Positions 1 through 11,877 of a stretch of DNA of 64,000 nt are shown here, piece after piece. Position 1 is the stretch's first letter. Every line of letters begins with the position of its first letter. Under the pieces are notes generated by a model. That model was not told the origin of the DNA and ran no database searches. It worked only from the letters and a program-made list of their open reading frames with translations. Origin of the DNA: Allium sativum. Its lineage: Eukaryota > Streptophyta > Magnoliopsida > Asparagales > Amaryllidaceae. A program made the position numbers and the translations under genes. Location: positions 108,728,625 through 108,792,624 of the forward strand of contig CM060911.1 in NCBI GenBank assembly GCA_030737875.1. The letters are read 5' to 3'.

Positions 1-3000
1 GATCACCAACTGTTTCCCTCATCTTGGGTGTACAGCCCAATCAAGATCATCAGTAATCACCCAAACGATGTGAAGACTTCCGGTCTTCAACCACCGTCTT
101 TATCTTCGACATCTCGTCGAATTGGTTATTCAGAATGGGTATAAACCCGGCCTTTCTGAATAACCCACGTATATGATAAACAAATGTTATACAAACACAA
201 CAGACGCCTCATTCCAATTCACAATATTCTTTTATTCACAAAATCACATTCCTAGGGAAAGGTTCCCATTAATTTTATCCAAGATAAATTCTTCTAAATT
301 TATTCTTTAATCTTCCTTTGGATATCATTTCAAACTAGTCGGGATTAGCGAACCACACCGAAGTAATTATTTATTTTATTTCCCAATCCCAACCTATTCA
401 TCCCCTGGAGCAAAACTGGTAATACTCCATACCTAACACCACGGTGTTATCGGTAAAATTAATTACCATTTCACGTTCAAATCTAATTAAAGATTTAACT
501 ATCGCTTTGGAGCAAAACTGGTGATACTCCACTCTCGATCACTTTTAAGATTTGATAATTTAAATTATCAATTCACATTTTAATCTAATTAAAGATTCAT
601 TAAAACTCCACTTAGTTTTAATCCTTTCAAAAATCCACACCTTGCCTTTAACTGGGTTAAAGAACCAATGTCATCTAAAACACGATTCACGATAAACCCA
701 AATCATATTTGATATTAAATACAAGGCTCTGAATAGAAAATATACCGGCTTATATTCAATATCAAATTCTGAAACCAACAAATATCGTATTGGAAATAAC
801 GATATAAAATATATCTTTCAAATTCCCATAACAATATCTGTATAGTCACGAAATCCAACATCGAAATATTCCGAAGATAATTTCGATTCAACTCCAGTCC
901 AATTCACGTATTGGGAATATTGATTATTTTTAAAATCACTTTCAAATTCAATTTATTTATTTCAAAAATAAATTGATTTTAATTCTAGTTCAAAACTAGT
1001 TCATTTCGATAAAAATCTATTTTTATCTTTTCAAATATGGAATTTTTCAGCCTAATTTTTTCCAAATCATTCCTTATGATTTTACACAAATTATAGATAT
1101 TTTTAATAATTTTATCAAGGCCCGTACAGTCGATTTCCATCAACGGCCATCGAACTGCACTTACAGCGACCTTTTCCAAATTTGATTTGGACATAATTCC
1201 AAATCCAACCGTTAGATTTCAAATTTCTAATATTCATTGGAAAGCTCTTTTCGATACGAACCCAACGGTTCTGATTTTAGGAGAATCCGACGGTCGGATC
1301 TCCCGCAATGTCAATTCGAAGTCAATGGTCGAAATTCGCGAACTGCCGCGGCGCGGCGCGTTCTATTCAGGCCATTATATATATAATATATATATTATAT
1401 ATATATTTCGTCGATTTCCTTTTTAAAACGTATTTTATAAATCGTTTTAACTTCATTTTCAAAACCATTTCAACTCTATATTCAGTTTCAAATCAAAATT
1501 AGATATTTCATATCATTACTATATAAATGATAATATTTTCAAAACGTTATATTTTGAAATCACTTCCTTTTCAATATTCATTATAAAAACGAATATAATC
1601 GATATAAATATCGTTCACGTCAAAATGGCGCAACTCTAATCAACACGGCTCTATATATTTCAATAAATTCGTTATCCTATTCAACAAATGAATATTTATT
1701 CTATTCAACACATGAATCTATATTTTTTTTCAACACACGACTAATCTCAACACATGAGTACTGTCAACAAACGACTATTTTTGTTATGTAAAATATTTTA
1801 TAAAATTTTGGTATCTATCGTTTGATTTTCAATCAGACTCCACCGTTAAGTAGTTCTAATTTAAATATGATAAAGATGTAAATTTTATTGTCAAAATATT
1901 TTACTCAACACATGAATATCGTTAACACATGACTATTTTTATATTCAACACATGAATTTCCTTTTATAATATTCATTATTTTCCCAATTGTAATGAGGCC
2001 CAATCAATTACCATATAACGTTAATTATATGGATTCCATACAACTCATGTATATAATAGCAACGACAAACAATCAACCATCATCCAAAGTGCACCACACA
2101 ACTGCATAAGCATCAAATAAAAATAATTAACGCTTACACAGCCTGTCGACCCATCGATCGACATTCAATTAAATAATTGGGATAAGTGTACTCAAATATC
2201 ATCCCAACACCCGTGTGGGGTTTCAAATCAACAAACACAGATTTTTATTTGTGCAGTTGGGCGATGTGTAAAATTTATCATCCCAATCAATATCAGTCAA
2301 ATCAGTGTATATAAACAAATCGGCCGATTTGTTTATAAATATTCATTTACTCACATTCACGTTAAAATTTTATTTTTAACGATAATTATTTTATTTCAAC
2401 TATCTACATTTTATTATCGATTTCACATCAATATCACAAACAAATTTCACAACACATCAAACAAGCATACAAGCCATCCATGGTCTGTGGATGACGGGTG
2501 ACGGCTGCTGCTAAGCACCGTCTGCATCCTAGTATATATATATAACTAGAAAAAGAAATTTAGAGTGAGAAGTTCTCACCAATAGCTAAACTAACGCCGC
2601 GACTCTTCTTATGTAGAAATCTTCGTTGTTCTCGCCTTTTGCCACTTTCGTTGCCCGTAGCCACTACATATATAAAAATCACATTTTTATATTGTTGTTA
2701 TGTATATAAAAATCACATTTTTATAATCACGCTATATGGATAAAAATTCTATTTTTACTTCGCTACTATATAGATAAAAATTCTATTTTTACAACGCTAC
2801 TATATAGATAAAAATTCTATTTTTACTACGCTACTATATAGATAAAAATTCTATTTTTACTTCGCTATTATATAAAGATAATATTCTATTTTTACTTCGC
2901 TATTCAATAAATAAAAATCGAATTTTTACTTCGCTATTCAATATATAAAAATCGAATTTTTACTTCGCTATTCAATATATAAAAATCGAATTTTTACTTC

Positions 3001-4846
3001 GCTATTCAATATATAAAAATCGAATTTTTACTTCGCTATTCAATATATAAAAATCGAATTTTTACATCGCTATTCAATATATAAAAATCGAATTTTTACT
3101 TCGCTATTCTTTATATAAAAATCGAATTTTTACATCGCTATTCAATATATAAAAATCGAATTTTTACTTCGCTATTCTCTATATAAAGATTTCGCCTTTT
3201 CAAATATAAAGATTTTTATTTTTATTTCATCACTACAAAAACCACATTTTAATTTCAACATATATATAATAAAAATTATATTTTTATTCTTTCTACATAT
3301 AATAAAAATCATATTTTTATTTGCTAAAAGTCGCATCTTTCTTCTTTTAAAAATCTCATCTTTTCTATTTTAAAAATCTAATCTTTTCTATTTTAAAAAT
3401 CTAATCTTTTCTATTTTAAAAATCTAATCTTTTTACACGTTAAAAATCACTTCTTTTTATATTTTTAAAAACAACTTCTCCATAAAAATCTTAACTTTCT
3501 CGCCATAAAAATCTTAACTTTCTCGCCATAAAAATCATAACTTTTTCTATGTATTCATATTAATTTAAAACTGAACCTAAACACTGTATTTATAAATTAA
3601 AAACTGAATTTAATCTAGAAACTGATTTAATTAAATAAAATTACCTTATCATTGCGTCGGGGAGGGTTTCAGAGCTCGGCGGTGGTGGTGGGCCCTCTAG
3701 CAGGCGGCGGAGGGGCGGTGGTCTTCACGGCGGCGCGTTGGATTGGGGCTCGCGACCTAGCACTGGAGGGAGGAGAAGGAGGAAGAACGTAGGGGGGGCT
3801 GTGGCGGACGGCGCGCCGTTGAGGGGGGGGGGGCGATGGAGGCGGCGGCGGTCCCCCCCCCCCCCCCCCGTCGCCCGCTCCTCTTTCCCTTTTTTTTCTG
3901 AATAAAACGTTGAAAGGAGGGGGGCAGCGGTTTTGAAGGGGAGAGAGAGAGAATAATATATTTTTTTCTTTTTAAATTTCAAAAAGGTACTTTTTCATTT
4001 GACCTCTAAACGAGGCCCACCGCCTATCGTCCATAGCTAATTACCCCCATTCCGAACACAATGGGATATGTATCGCAAGATGATTCGACCGTTTCGATCA
4101 GTTTTGGTCAAAATCAACATATAACTATATATATGGAATTTAAACGCGCATTTCAATTTACCGGGGTCACATACGAACTCTAAAAATTCCCGAAAAATAT
4201 TTCCTAGCTTCGTATTGACGATACGGTCCTAACAAAACTAGTTTCGTCGAATTCTGAGGCTGTATGAAAAATGGCCATTTTTCAGTCGATTAAAATCAAC
4301 TAAAACTGGTCAAACGCGTTTTCTTTTGCCACGCTCACATATTGATTCGAAAAATTATGAAATTTGGAATCTAGTAATAACTTGACATCACGGACCCAAC
4401 AAAAGTGGTTTCGTCGAAATCCGAGGTCATTTGTAAAATTTCCATTTTTAAGGGCCTGAATTCCATAGCGACTATTCAGAATTTTCAACTGGACATATCT
4501 TTTGATTCCCGCTATGAAATTTCAATTTTTCGGATTCGTTGGAAATATATCCTCAAATAGATTCTAATATTTTTGGTTTCACTAAAATCCGGATTGTTTT
4601 GCACCCGGTACATTCAATTGAAGTTTGAAATCGAATTATCGAACTACCGCGCCATTTTCAATTCTATTTATAATTATTTATAATTATTATATTCTAACGA
4701 CGACGTATATAATATATACGTTCGAATTATATTCAAAATAAATTTCTCGTCGATATTATTTAAAATAATTCATTTTAAATGTTCAAAATTCGCTAAAATT
4801 GCCAAAATAAAAATTTTAAACTGGCCCAGATTTTCGGGTTGTTACA
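1..4846 (-). repeat. Element A, 3' LTR (truncated by window start)
   Basis: It matches 7888-12759 nearly base for base apart from scattered substitutions and small indels, and ends ...GTTACA directly before the purine tract. Bases 1-28 do not match the other LTR of this element, but they do align with the equivalent part of element B's LTR (near 30138-30170). This copy is therefore undeleted here and the other LTR has lost a segment. Confidence 0.85.
2660..3190. repeat. Tandem hairpin array in element A 3' LTR
   Basis: Units of about 34 bp recur: TATAAAAATCGAATTTTTAC followed by TTCGCTATTCAA, with earlier variants containing AAAAATTCTATTTTTAC and AAAAATCACATTTTTAT. Each unit has arms AAAAAT/ATTTTT around 3-4 nt, so each can fold as a small hairpin. 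Further T-rich repeats (ATCTTTTCTATTTTAAAA) follow to about 3540. Confidence 0.85.
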
Positions 4847-4863
4847 ATCTCCCCCACTTAAAA
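4847..4863 (-). promoter_or_regulatory. Polypurine tract of element A
   Basis: Read on the minus strand it is TTTTAAGTGGGGGAGAT, immediately followed by the LTR start TGTAACAACCC. Its position and composition are those of the plus-strand primer of Gypsy elements. Confidence 0.85.
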
Positions 4864-5781
4864 CTTTTCGTCCCCGAAAAGGAACAAAGTCGAAAGTGGT
4901 TTGATCAATCAACTCTACGTTCAATCTGGCTTCCATTCTCCAATTTTTCAGTTTCTGAGAATTTTCAAATTCTTCAAAAATTTGGCTAACACCCGGAATT
5001 TTCGAAAAATTTCGCCTTAACCTCCCTTGCACGGGGAGAGGTTTGGAAATTTATTGGGCCGTATTAGGTACCCAATAAATCCTAATAAGCATACACATAT
5101 TTATAGTGATATATTCTGGTGTTTACAGGGGAGCGTGTATTGATAATAACTCCAGAGAATAAATTCTCGTCACCCTATCAAAGCCTGAGGGAGTGTGTAT
5201 TTTAAATGCTCCAGAGGATAAATCCTCATCACCTCGTCCCGTGTGGGAAATAAATAGTCCATGTTCCGTATCTAATAACTAGAGAGACGTGATTATTGTC
5301 AACTCTAGACCCGTGTGGGGTTTTTATTAATCTGGCAATTTTATCGTTACAATTTAAACAGTCCATATCAGTCATCAGTTCAACCTGTAAAATATAGTCA
5401 TCGCCATACAAGCCTCTCGCTCGTATGGTAAATCTCCCACCTCGTCACACAAGCTCCAAATGCTTATGTGGTATATGATGAAGTATGCCTATCTTCCAGA
5501 AGTATGCTATGTAATGTAGTTCAAAATTAATTGTTGCTATCCTATGGCGATGTTTATTATTTCACACAGAATAACCAGCACTCCGCATCCAATGGCATTC
5601 ACAAGAGTTGATATAATAATAAAAGTGCGCATCCAACTCATTAAGGTTAACTATTTGTCGGGCACGCAAATAAAATCTTTACTCAACACCTATCCAATTT
5701 CCTGTTCAAATATATATAATGCACAAGTATATATTTCTAACTATTTTCTAATCAGTTCAATGTGTGATTTAATTGAAAAAA

Positions 5782-5844
5782 TTTATTCTGGTTTTTATTG
5801 ATGATATTCTAATCTTCTCTAAATCAAAGGCCGAAAAGGAACAT
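5782..5844 (+). pseudogene. Fragment of Gypsy reverse transcriptase active site (antisense to element A)
   Basis: Twenty-one codons on the plus strand read through the motif FIDDILIFSKS and end in KAEKEH. This matches the catalytic palm motif of Ty3/Gypsy reverse transcriptases (FIDDIL, then a Ser-rich and a Glu/His stretch). The two Asp are the metal ligands in the family. Nothing before or after continues the domain: upstream is the shared non-coding interior, downstream a second diverged copy of that interior. It is antisense to element A. I infer it was picked up by template switching or as filler DNA during a rearrangement. A chance match is unlikely given the length and order of motifs, but the scrap is short. 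Confidence 0.65.
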
Positions 5845-6860
5845 AACAATGGAAGCAGAAAAGGAACGAAGCCGAAAGTTGTTTAACAAATCAACTCAAC
5901 TTCCATTATTTTTATTACGGCTTAAGTTCTTCAACTTTTCAGTTTCTAAGAACTTTTTAATTTTTTTAAAAATTTGGCTAACACCCTAAATTTTCGAAAA
6001 ATTTCGCCATAACCTCCCCTGCACCGGGAGCAACGGGAAAATCCCGAAATTGCCATATAGGCCTTCTGATCTCAAAAAGAAAAAGAAAAAGCCAAGCGGC
6101 TAGCCAATCGGCTCATAAAATCATCATCACCCAAACAAAACAGTAAATTATGGTAAATATGTACCTATTTGTCGGGCAAACAAATTTTATTCTCTGCTCT
6201 AGCCTCCTTGCTATGACCTGTTCAATGTAAGTACATGTATATGCAAGCAAATGTCACCAATTTTCAATACAATTCAATATGTGATTCAATTAGGCTAAAT
6301 GGTTCAAAATTATCAAATAAATAAACAAACAACACAACCATCAATCAATTAGTGAATTAGAGTTTCAAATTCATAATTTTGATACATATACAGAAAATCA
6401 TGTTTTTGATGCCAATTCACAACAATGTATTCTAGCTATATTAGTTTTGTTTCTCACACCAGTCTAATGGAAATATATAGATATCACACCTTCGAATCAC
6501 GAACATAAATACTGATAATGCGACCACATTACCAGAATTATCTCCGGGCGACTAGAGTGTGACTCTATATTTGTCCAGTATATTAAAACTTCGAATATAC
6601 GTTCATGACGCGTATACGCGAAATCTTTATATACTCGATTTTCCAAATTCAAAATAAATAAATATTCAAATACGTTTAAAGCGATTTAAATTTCAAAACA
6701 AAATTGTTTTCGTTTGAAAAATATACTCTTCACACTCGTTCTAGGATACTACTAATCCTATCTCTAACGAGTCATTCTAATTGGATATTACTAATCCAAT
6801 ATTTGATGAATTCTTTCGTATGGTTCTAATGTGTCTTGTTCTCGAGCTCTGTAAACCAAA

Positions 6861-6872
6861 GCTCTGATACCA
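6861..6872 (-). promoter_or_regulatory. Primer-binding site of element A (initiator Met tRNA type)
   Basis: The plus strand reads GCTCTGATACCA; the minus strand reads TGGTATCAGAGC, complementary to the 3' end of plant initiator tRNA-Met. It is separated by 3 nt from the LTR end at 6876. The same 12-mer is found in elements B and C. Confidence 0.9.
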
Positions 6873-9244
6873 AACTGTAACGACAAGGAATTTCGCTCGA
6901 TCTGAATCGATCGTTAAACCGACAAAGACCGTTCGAAACCCCTGATCGTTTTGAGAACAGGGAAAATCAGAACGCAGACGGAAGAACATTTCATTGTTAT
7001 TACAACAATTCCATCAGATACAAGAATATACAGAGTATAAATGAATAAATTACATTCGATAAATATCAGAGATTACAATAAATTACATAGCAGCGGAAAA
7101 ATATACAAAATACAACTGAAAGTGATACACGGATACAGAGCTTTCCGAGCATCGTTCCAGCTGTAAATCAGGATCCTGTGAATATAAATCTGCAAAACCA
7201 AAACTACTAGCTGCCCTTGTCGAAAATAAGGGCACCCAGAGTTTAGGTTAAAACAATAAACTCCAGGTCAGTCATGTGACTGGCGTGAGAACTAAAACAG
7301 TTGTTAATCTTTATTTTTAAAGTTAGGTAAATCAAGGGACCACGTCTTATAACACGGAACGGGTTTCCTCCCAAGAATACCAGTGCATAAAACAAACAGC
7401 GCAATGCTAAATAAAGAAAAATGAAGCTGTTATAAGACCCAGGTCCCATCACACAATGCAACGCAAGCCGAAGGATAGGGTTTTTACCTTATAACAGCCA
7501 AAGCATGCTTGATACGTTAAAAACACATTATTTGATACTATAATAAGTGTATAGTGTCAAATCAATTTCAATCATAAATATCAATCATAGGCGGCATGAA
7601 TGACCCATACCACTATGTCGCCATACTAGGTTCTACAAATAAAACCGAAATACACGTATTGGAAATTGGATTTCCGTCATGAGTCGAGGCAAGGGGCAAG
7701 CTCCTCTCCGCGTTCGAGACACTCTAGCAAATGTCCCAGGACCCCACTTTGATCCTTGGAATCGGCTGGGCCGATCCTCTCTTACTTTTGAGGATTAGTT
7801 ATTCCTGAACACACGTTTCTCGGTCCTTACAGACCTATATCCGAGGCGCCTCGCATTCCAACAACCACACAGGTGAAAAGTATATAAATGTACAGCCCAA
7901 TCAAGATCATCAGTAATCACCCAAATGATGTGAAGACTTCCGGTCTTCAACCACCGTCTTTATCTTCGACATCTCGTCGAATTGGTTATTCAGAATGGGT
8001 ATAAACCCGGCCTTTCTGAATAACCCACGTATATGATAAACAAATGTTATACAAACACAACAGACGCCTCATTCCAATTCACAATATTCTTTTATTCACA
8101 AAATCACATTCCTAGGGAAAGGTTCCCATTAATTTTATCCAAGATAAATTCTTCTAAATTTATTCTTTAATCTTCATTTGGATATCATTTCAAACTAGTC
8201 GGGATTAGCGAACCACACCGAAGTAATTATTTATTTTATTTCCCAATCCCAACCTATTCATCCCCTGGAGCAAAACTGGTAATACTCCATACCTAACACC
8301 ACGGTGTTATCGGTAAAATTAATTACCATTTCACGTTCAAATCTAATTAAAGATTTAACTATCGCTTTGGAGCAAAACTGGTGATACTCCACTCTCGATC
8401 ACTTTTAAGATTTGATAATTTAAATTATCAATTCACATTTTAATCTAATTAAAGATTCATTAAAACTCCACTTAGTTTTAATCCTTTCAAAAATCCACAC
8501 CTTGCCTTTAACTGGGTTAAAGAACCAATGTCATCTAAAACACGATTCACGATAAACCCAAATCATATTTGATATTAAATACAAGGCTCTGAATAGAAAA
8601 TATACCGGCTTATATTCAATATCAAATTCTGAAACCAACAAATATCGTATTGGAAATAACGATATAAAATATATCTTTCAAATTCCCATAACAATATCTG
8701 TATAGTCACGAAATCCAACATCGAAATTTCCGAAGATAATTACGATTCAACTCCAGTCCAATTCACGTATTGGGAATATTGATTATTTTTAAAATCACTT
8801 TTGAATTCAATTTATTTATTTCAAAAATAAATTGATTTTAATTCTAGTTCAAAACTAGTTCATTTCGATAAAAATCTATTTTTATCTTTTCAAATATGGA
8901 ATTTTTCAGCCCAATTTTTCCCAAATCATTTCTTATGATTTTACACAAATTATAGATATTTTTAATAATTTTATCAAGGCCCGTACAGTCGATTTCCATC
9001 AACGGCCATCGAACTGCACTTACAGCGACCTTTTCCAAATTTGATTTGGACATAATTCCAAATCCAACCGTTAGATTTCAAATTTCTAATATTCATTGGA
9101 AATATCTTTTCGATACGAACCCAACGGTTCCGGTTTTAGGAGAATCCGACGGTCGGATCTCCCGCAACGTCAATTCGAAGTCAATGGTCGAAATTCGCGA
9201 ACTGCCGCGGCGCGGCGCATTCTATTCAGGCCATTATATATATA

Positions 9245-9276
<32 letters not shown>

Positions 9277-10544
9277 GTCGATTTCCTTTTTAAAACGTAT
9301 TTTATAAATCGTTTTAACTTCATTTTCAAAACCATTTCAACTCTATATTCAGTTTCAAATCAAAATTGGATATTTCATATCATTACTATATAAATGATAA
9401 TATTTTCAAAACGTTATATTTTGAAATCACTTCCTTTTCAATATTCATTATAAAAACGAATATAATCGATATAAATATCGTTCACGTCAAAATGGCGCAA
9501 CTCTAATCAACACGGCTCTATATATTTCAATAAATTCGTTATCCTATTCAACAAATGAATATTTATTCTATTCAACACATGAATCTATATTTTTTTAACA
9601 CACGACTAATCTCAACACATGAGTACTGTCAACACACGACTATTTTTGTTATGTAAAATATTTTATAAAATTTTGGTATCTATCGTTTGATTTTCAATCA
9701 GACTCCACCGTTAAGTAGTTCTAATTTAAATATGATTAAGATGTAAATTTTATTGTCAAAATATTTTACTCAACACATAAATAGTTTCAACACATGAATA
9801 TCGTCAACACATGACTATTTTTATATTCAACACATGAATTTCCTTTTATAATATTCATTATTTTCCCAATTGGAATGAGACCCAATCAATTACCATATAA
9901 TGTTAATTATATGGATTCCATACAACACATGTATATAATAGCAACGACAAACAATCAACCATCATCCAAAGTGCACCACACAACTGCATAAGCATCAAAT
10001 AAAAATAATTAACGCTTACACAGCCTGTCGACCCATCGATCGACATTCAATTAAATAATTGGGATAAGTGTACTCAAATATCATCCTAACACCCGTGTGG
10101 GGTTTCAAATCAACAAACACAGATTTTTATTTGTGCAGTTGGGCAATGTGTAAAATTTATCATCCCAATCAATATCAGTCAAATCAGTGTATATAAACAA
10201 ATCGGCCGATTTGTTTATAAATATTCATTTACTCACATTCACGTTAAAATTTTATTTTTAACGATAATTATTTTATTTCAACTATCTACATTTTATTATC
10301 GATTTCACATCAATATCACAAACAAATTTCACAACACATCAAACAAGCATACAAGCCATCCATGGTCTGTGGATGATGGGTGTCGGGTGCTGCTAAGCAC
10401 CGTATGCATCCTAGTATATATAACTAGAAAAAGAAATTTAGAGTGAGAAGTTCTCACCAATAGCTAAACTAACGCCGCGACTCTTCTTATGTAGAAATCT
10501 TCGTCGTTCTCGCCTTTTGCCACTTTCGTTGCCCGTAGCCACTA

Positions 10545-11100
10545 CATATATAAAAATCACATTTTTATATTGTTGTTATGTATATAAAAATCACATTTTT
10601 ATAATCACGCTATATGGATAAATATTCTATTTTTACTTCGCTACTATGTAGATAAAAATACTATTTTTACTACGCTACTATATAGATAAAAATTCTATCT
10701 TTACGACGCTACTATATAGATAAAAATTCTATTTTTACTTCGCTACTATATAAAGATAATATTCTATTTTTACTTCGCTATTCAATATATAAAAATCGAA
10801 TTTTTACTTCGCTATTCAATATATAAAAATCGATTTTTTACTTCGCTATTCAATATATAAAAATCGAATATTTACTTCGCTATTCAATATATAAAAATCG
10901 AATTTTTACTTCGCTATTCAATATATAAAAATCGAATTTTTACTTCGCTATTCAATATATAAAAATCGAATTTTTACATCGCTATTCAATATATAAAAAT
11001 CGAATTTTTACTTCGCTATTCTCTATATAAAAATCGAATTTTTACATCGCTATTCAATATATAAAAATCGAATTTTTACTTCGCTATTCTCTATATAAAG
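10545..11100. repeat. Tandem hairpin array in element A 5' LTR
   Basis: This is the same array as at 2660-3190 with minor unit differences and a slightly different copy number, as expected for LTRs that diverged after insertion. Confidence 0.85.
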
Positions 11101-11554
11101 ATTTTGCCTTTTCAAATATAAAGATTTTTATTTTTATTTCATCACTACAAAAACCACATTTTAATTTCAACATATATATAATAATAATTATATTTTTATT
11201 CTTTCTACATATAATAAAAATCATATTTTTATATGCTAAAAGTCGCATCTTTCTTCTTTTAAAAATCTCATCTTTTCTATTTTAAAAATCTAATCTTTTC
11301 TATTTTAAAAATCTAATCTTTTCGAATTTAAAAATCTAGTCTTTTCTATTTTAAAAATCTAATCTTTTTACACGTTAAAAATCACTTCTTTTTATATTTT
11401 TAAAAACAACTTCTCCATAAAAATCTTAACTTTCTCGCCATAAAAATCATAACTTTTTCTATGTATTCATATTAATTTAAAACTGAACCTAAACACTGTA
11501 TTTATAAATTAAAAACTGAATTTAATCTAGAAACTGATTTAATTAAATAAATTT

Positions 11555-11877
11555 ACCTTATCATTGCGGCGGGGAGGGTTTCAGAGCTCGGCGGTGGTGG
11601 TGGGCCCTCTAGCAGGCGGCGGAGGGGCGGGGGTCTTCACGGCGGCGCGTTGGATTGGGGCTCGCGACCTAGCACTGGAGGGAGGAGAAGGAGGAAGAAC
11701 GGAGGGGGGGGCGGCTGTGGCGGACGGCGCGCCGTTGAGGGGGGGGGGGGGGCGCGATGGAGGCGGCGGCGGTTCCCCCCTCCCTACGTCGCCCGCTCCT
11801 CTTTCCCTTTTTTTTTTGAATAAAACGATGAAAGGGAGGGCAGCGGTTTTGAAGGGGAGAGAGAGAATAATATATTT
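11555..11877 (-). promoter_or_regulatory. Putative LTR promoter, GC-rich leader and splice donor (element A 5' LTR)
   Basis: Read on the minus strand: a TATA-like AATATATTATTC at 11867-11877, a CT-rich stretch (CTCTCTCCCC) suitable for initiation, about 300 nt of GC-rich leader rich in CCG/CCT repeats, then ATGATAAG|GTAAAT with the GT at 11555-11556. After it the sequence turns abruptly AT-rich. The 3' LTR has the same arrangement (TATA 3954-3964, GT at 3643-3644). A Pro/Arg-rich ORF crosses the leader but changes frame between the two LTR copies, so I treat the leader as untranslated. Confidence 0.5.

Larger units (their letters stand above)
4847..6875 (-). other. Element A interior: non-coding, with internal duplication
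   Basis: This is the 2.0 kb between the LTRs. The PPT complement ATCTCCCCCACTTAAAA lies at 4847-4863, followed by a perfect stem-loop at 4864-4881. The first 0.9 kb is nearly identical to the interior of element B (33927-34850). A diverged second copy of the same material follows at about 5830-6310, and a short reverse-transcriptase scrap sits at the junction. No long ORF is present. Near the PBS, 6735-6810 carries short inverted units such as GGATACTACTAATCC. Confidence 0.75.

Noticed and set aside
2660..3190. CRISPR array
   Set aside because: Regularly spaced repeats are present, but the spacers are also repeated, the DNA is plant retrotransposon LTR, and the unit evolves as a simple tandem array.
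3851..3869. Long C and G homopolymers (also 53430-53444 and 59420-59435) as functional tracts
   Set aside because: Lengths differ between otherwise identical LTRs, so slippage or sequencing error is the simplest explanation.
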